A DNA stretch of 10,285 nucleotides from Dunaliella salina (Eukaryota; Chlorophyta; Chlorophyceae; Chlamydomonadales; Dunaliellaceae), in NCBI GenBank assembly GCA_002284615.2, contig MU069545.1, forward strand, positions 139,831-150,115, read 5' to 3'. Position numbers and translations under genes: made by a program. Shown here one piece after another: positions 7,584 through 10,285 of this stretch; position 1 is the stretch's first letter; each line of letters begins with the position of its first letter. A model generated the notes under the pieces. The model was not told the origin of the DNA. It did no database searches and saw only the letters and a list, made by a program, of their open reading frames with translations.

Positions 7584-9199
7584 GCACCATCCCCTACATC
7601 TCTCCAGCGGCATTGAGCCGCGCGGAAGACACCTTTCCCAGCCGTTAAGAGGTTCTGCTGTCGCCTGGATCCCACTCTACTGGCAACTCCGTTGACAGCA
7701 CACTATCTACACCAACGAATACGGGTGGGGCGATGATGTCTTAAAGCTGCCCGTCAAAGAGTTGACACTCAAGGAAGTCGTGAACTTGTGCGTACAACCC
7801 AACCCACGCCTGGATTAGGGTCACCGCTGAAGGAGCTGATGCGGCAAGGATCTCTGCGGGGAATGCAGAGGCCGGGCATGGCTCCGTGCAATTTGAGCAG
7901 CGTTGGCAAAGGTTGCTTGCATCTCGCTTCTCGCCTGCTAGTGTCGCTCCGTTGAGTGCTCTTGGTTCTACGCCTTGGATTTAGCTACCCTGGACTGTGC
8001 CGTTGAGAAGGATGCCAGATGGCATGAGGCGGGATGCCTTGGTAGACCGGGATCGATCTGGAGCGGATGCTCCCTTTCAGTTGCGCAGAGTGGATTCTCT
8101 GCCTCCTTTGGGTGTTATGGACATTCCTGCGTTGGGCCGTGGAACTGGTTTTAAGAGGGGTGCTGTCCATGCACGCCCTACAATGTTCCAGGGGTGGTGC
8201 AGGCCCCGCTCCCCAAAGCCACGCCAATTGCGCCCACAGCTGCTGTCTCCCCTGAGGGCATTGTGGGGATGCTGGGTCAGATGTTTCACATGACTTAGCA
8301 GACCAACTACGAGGTGATGAGGAGGCTGGATGACCTGGACTGGATGCGTGCGCCCCATGCAACCGATGAAGAGCGAGCCTTTGCACAGCATCTCACCCCC
8401 ATGCTGCAAAAGGGAGCAGACTGGAGTGGAGCATACAGAGGCTGTGAATGGTGTTGCTGAAGAGCTGCACCAGAACCTGGTGGGCAGTGTTGTGCCCTGA
8501 AACGCATGGGAATGCTGTCTTGGAAAACCATGGAAATGCTGCCTTAAAAATTGTCTCAAATTGTTGCAGGTGCATCCTTTTATGTTGAATGCCATTCAGA
8601 AAGTAGAGGGAACCGAGGCTCAGAGCACCTCCCAACTGATTTCATGCATGCAAGTCCGCCCACAACAGCTCTTGCACAGGTGAATATGTGACATTGACTG
8701 CCGAACTACGTACAGAGAGCAATCATTCACTGAGGTCTTTCCTGGAGCCCTGGGTGCAGCTTGGTGCCTTTCCCTATATATCCCTGTGGATTCTTACCCG
8801 AATGGAGTTTTACCAGTTGGAACACCTCTAAGTTGCACAGCACGCGTGCTGGCCCCCCTGGCACAACGATCCGTGCCATCCGTATCCGTTCCCGTGCTGG
8901 TACGTGGCACGGCGGGCAGGTGGGATGGCAGTCAAACCAGACATCCACTACTTTCTCAAACGAGCGATGATTAAAAAGCTTGAGTTATACTGAAAAATAT
9001 AATAGTGGAGGAACGTGACAAAGCAACACTGCGACCCACGGGAACGGGCCAGAGGCAGCCCCTCATGTTTGATATTGGTGATTGAATTACTGACATTGAC
9101 CCATGATGGGAATTGGCTGAGAAGCGGGCTTGAAAGCAGCATCGCTTGCTTGCACAGCGGGAGCAATTGATTGATGCAATGCTGCCACTGGTGTCACAG
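7575..9199 (+). pseudogene. Long decayed ORF of unknown family
   Basis: Plus-strand coding-like text extends for about 1.6 kb across several frames: ISPAALSRAEDTFPS and DSTLSTPTNTGGAMM (about 7590-7740), DVLKLPVKELTLKEVVNLC (to 7815), VTAEGADAARISAGNAEAG and FEQRWQRLLASRFSPASVA (to 7981), PALGRGTGFKRGAVHARP, GIVGMLGQMFHMT, a TAG, QTNYEVMRRLDDLDWM (about 8250-8340), EAVNGVAEELHQNLVGSVV, MLNAIQKVEGTEAQ, YPNGVLPVGTPLSCTARV and finally WELAEKRA, a TGA, KQHRLLAQREQLIDAMLP. The last piece looks like a coiled coil. Stops in the readable frame are at 7982, 8296, 8498, 8681, 8972, 8981, 9083, 9104 and 9131. The family is unknown; a Gag-like or host regulatory protein would fit the low-complexity plus helical make-up. 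The GGACTT foldback cuts off its right end. Confidence 0.45.
8506..8546. repeat. Imperfect tandem duplication
   Basis: CATGGGAATGCTGTCTTGG is followed 24 bp later by CATGGAAATGCTGCCTTAA. The 12-base core CATGGAAATGCT is shared with units of the 27-bp minisatellite at 4168-4297, which may be coincidence or a dispersed relative. Confidence 0.5.
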
Positions 9200-9501
9200 A
9201 TCCGGACTTTGGGAGGACTTTCCCAGGACTTTTCACTGACTTGGGACTTTGGAACTCAAGCTTGACCTAGCCAACTTGCAAGTCAAAATTTTGCCTAGAC
9301 TTGTAATTTGGACTTGTAACTTGGCAAGTGTAACAACTTACACAAGTCCCCAAGTCCAAGTTCCAAGTCTTAAGTCCCTTCCAAGTACCACTGCAAGAGG
9401 ACTTGGAAGGAAAAGCATCCAAGTCCTTCAAGTCTGACACAAGTCCCCAAGTCCAAGTGGACTTGGGCAACGAGTAGGTTTGCAAGTGGATGTGTCCGGA
9501 T
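9200..9501. mobile_element. GGACTT/AAGTCC foldback repeat element (MITE-like)
   Basis: Thirteen exact copies of one hexamer lie in about 260 bp: GGACTT at 9204, 9215, 9226, 9244, 9310, 9409 and 9459; AAGTCC at 9344, 9352, 9372, 9421, 9441 and 9449. GGACTT dominates the left part and AAGTCC the right, so the two halves can fold back. The block is bounded by a perfect 8-bp inverted repeat, ATCCGGAC (9200-9207) and GTCCGGAT (9494-9501). Inside are a 22-bp exact direct repeat (9340-9361 and 9437-9458) and a perfect 9-bp hairpin with loop AAGT (9446-9454 with 9459-9467). No coding is supported. No target-site duplication is evident. It could be a MITE, a foldback element or a locally amplified satellite. 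Confidence 0.65.
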
Positions 9502-9562
9502 TTTTTGCCTGGTTTTTTACGCTTGATTGAGTGCTGCTCATCATACCTTGTTTCCATCCTAA

Positions 9563-10025
9563 GAACCTAAATTTAAGGATCCAGCTCTGACTATTGCTAT
9601 TGGTCTTAACCAGCCTTTAAAAATGATATATGTCCTATCCCAAACTGCAAGCTTAGGAAGGATGACTGCCAAAATTGAACAAGGTCATGACAATGCATTT
9701 AAAAGTAACCAACATGTCTCAAAAAAGCGCAAACCAGTTGTTTGGGTACATTATTAAAGCAGCGTAGCTTTGATAAGAAAGGGAACTTCAGTTGCTTTAT
9801 CAAAGTACAAATATCTCCCTCGAAGTGCATGTCACATGCTGGCGCGGTCACACAGTTAAGGATACCTTCAAGAACACATCTTGGATCTAGTTGCAAAATA
9901 CCTGCAAAGAGAGACACAGGTTGCAAGCTGAGACAGCTCCAAAAGCCCCAAACTTCTCTAAACGATCACTTGTTGCTGCTGGCATTCAGAGAGCTGCTCC
10001 AGTTCATGGAGCTGCCATCGTCTAG
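9563..10025 (+). pseudogene. Possible BED-finger (hAT-like) transposase N-terminus, fragmented
   Basis: An open stretch from 9563 to a TAA at 9755-9757 reads PKFKDPALTIAIGLNQPLK, TASLGRMTAKIEQGHDN and SKKRKPVVWVHY. The next frame continues SFDKKGNFSCFIK, SPSKCMSHAGAVTQL and THLGSSCK, and a third frame gives AETAPKAPNFSKRSLVAAG down to a TAG at 10023-10025. An aromatic W.HY followed by a Cys/His-rich region with a THLGSSCK ending is the outline of a BED zinc finger, which binds DNA at the start of many hAT transposases. The usual Cys-x2-Cys pair is incomplete (CFIK), so the finger is damaged or my assignment is wrong. No catalytic domain lies within the window; it would be to the right. Confidence 0.4.
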
Positions 10026-10041
10026 CGCTGGCCCCTGGGTT

Positions 10042-10227
10042 TCATAGGGCTCCAGCCGTGATGACAACTTGGTTGCGCGTTTTGGCCTCCTTAGAAGGCA
10101 ACCTGAACAGGTGAAATTTGCGATTTAACAATTCCAGAAAAAAAATCACCTGGTGCCCCTGCGAGCTGGTGAGCCGCGCTCCGACCTGAACATTGCCAGT
10201 GGCCTGCACAGGAGAGAAGGAAACCAT
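10042..10227 (-). CDS. Small hypothetical ORF or exon, minus strand
   Basis: A Met at 10227 opens 61 codons (VQVGARLTSSQGHQVIFF, then LNRKFHLFRLPSKEAK and TRNQVVITAGAL) ending at a TGA at 10044-10042. Just inside the start, the minus strand has a pyrimidine-rich tract ending TGTGCAG, a good 3' splice-site match, so the true exon may begin at about 10203 and the upstream exon lie outside the window. A second open frame overlaps it and runs to the right edge. No family is recognised. Confidence 0.25.
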   Translation of the reverse strand: MVSFSPVQATGNVQVGARLTSSQGHQVIFFLELLNRKFHLFRLPSKEAKTRNQVVITAGAL

Positions 10228-10285
10228 GATGTACGACCAGGGTGGTCACCAGCAAAGTCTGCCTCATGTTAGCTTTGCATTTCAA

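Noticed and set aside
8077..8595. 172-codon minus-strand ORF
   Set aside because: The plus-strand reading (GIVGMLGQMFHMT, YEVMRRLDDLDWM, EAVNGVAEELHQ) is far more protein-like, so this is its shadow.
7982..9133. Stop-codon reassignment (TAG or TGA read as an amino acid)
   Set aside because: Frameshifts accompany the stops, TAA also occurs, and TGA would have to mean Arg. Decay of dead copies explains all of it.
9267..9557. ORFs across the GGACTT repeat region
   Set aside because: They only reflect the repeated hexamer and its inverted copies.
1..10285. CRISPR array, bacterial operon, integron or prophage
   Set aside because: There are no spaced direct repeats of the right form, no Shine-Dalgarno-led gene series and no phage genes. 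The content is eukaryotic repeat sequence.

Overview
The window looks like repeat-rich nuclear DNA of a eukaryote, most likely a chlorophyte green alga. The reasons are CTG/CAG-type poly-Gln tracts, a LINE-derived reading block whose domain order I know from volvocine and related algal genomes, no bacterial gene layout, and intermediate GC. Dunaliella or Haematococcus-like genomes fit, but the organism is inferred, not proven. I found no intact host gene. Nearly everything is decayed mobile-element or repeat-family sequence, readable only by following frames across stops and one-base shifts.

Layout: (1) 1-974, minus strand: a protein of unknown family ending in Pro-rich and long poly-Gln tracts and running off the left edge (copy A). 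(2) About 1011-3956, plus strand: a 5'-truncated non-LTR retrotransposon ORF with an N-terminal block, a PCIF1-like N6-methyltransferase-like domain, RNase H, a CCHC zinc finger and a restriction-like endonuclease-like C-terminus, spread over several frames, then about 210 bp of probable 3' UTR. (3) 4168-4297: a 27-bp minisatellite. (4) 4289-6350, minus strand: a decayed Gln/Pro-rich gene whose C-terminal half is similar to copy A (copy B). The LINE lies in opposite orientation between the two copies. (5) 6350-7400: mostly featureless, with one small ORF and a 16-bp repeat pair. (6) 7405-7583: a structured segment with a perfect B-box/T-arm-like hairpin, a 9-bp hairpin and a T6 run, possibly Pol III or SINE-derived. 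(7) About 7575-9199, plus strand: a long decayed ORF of unknown family with many stops, nearly all explicable as C-to-T changes. (8) 9200-9501: a foldback element of dense GGACTT/AAGTCC hexamers, bounded by the inverted repeat ATCCGGAC/GTCCGGAT. (9) 9563-10025: a possible BED-finger, hAT-like transposase N-terminus in pieces. (10) 10042-10227, minus strand: a small ORF with a good-looking 3' splice site.

The parts do not form a working pathway. They read as a graveyard of nested and adjacent mobile sequences. The most useful observations are the methyltransferase-like domain in the LINE, two losses at catalytic motifs, the duplicated poly-Gln family, the C-to-T bias of stops and the GGACTT foldback.
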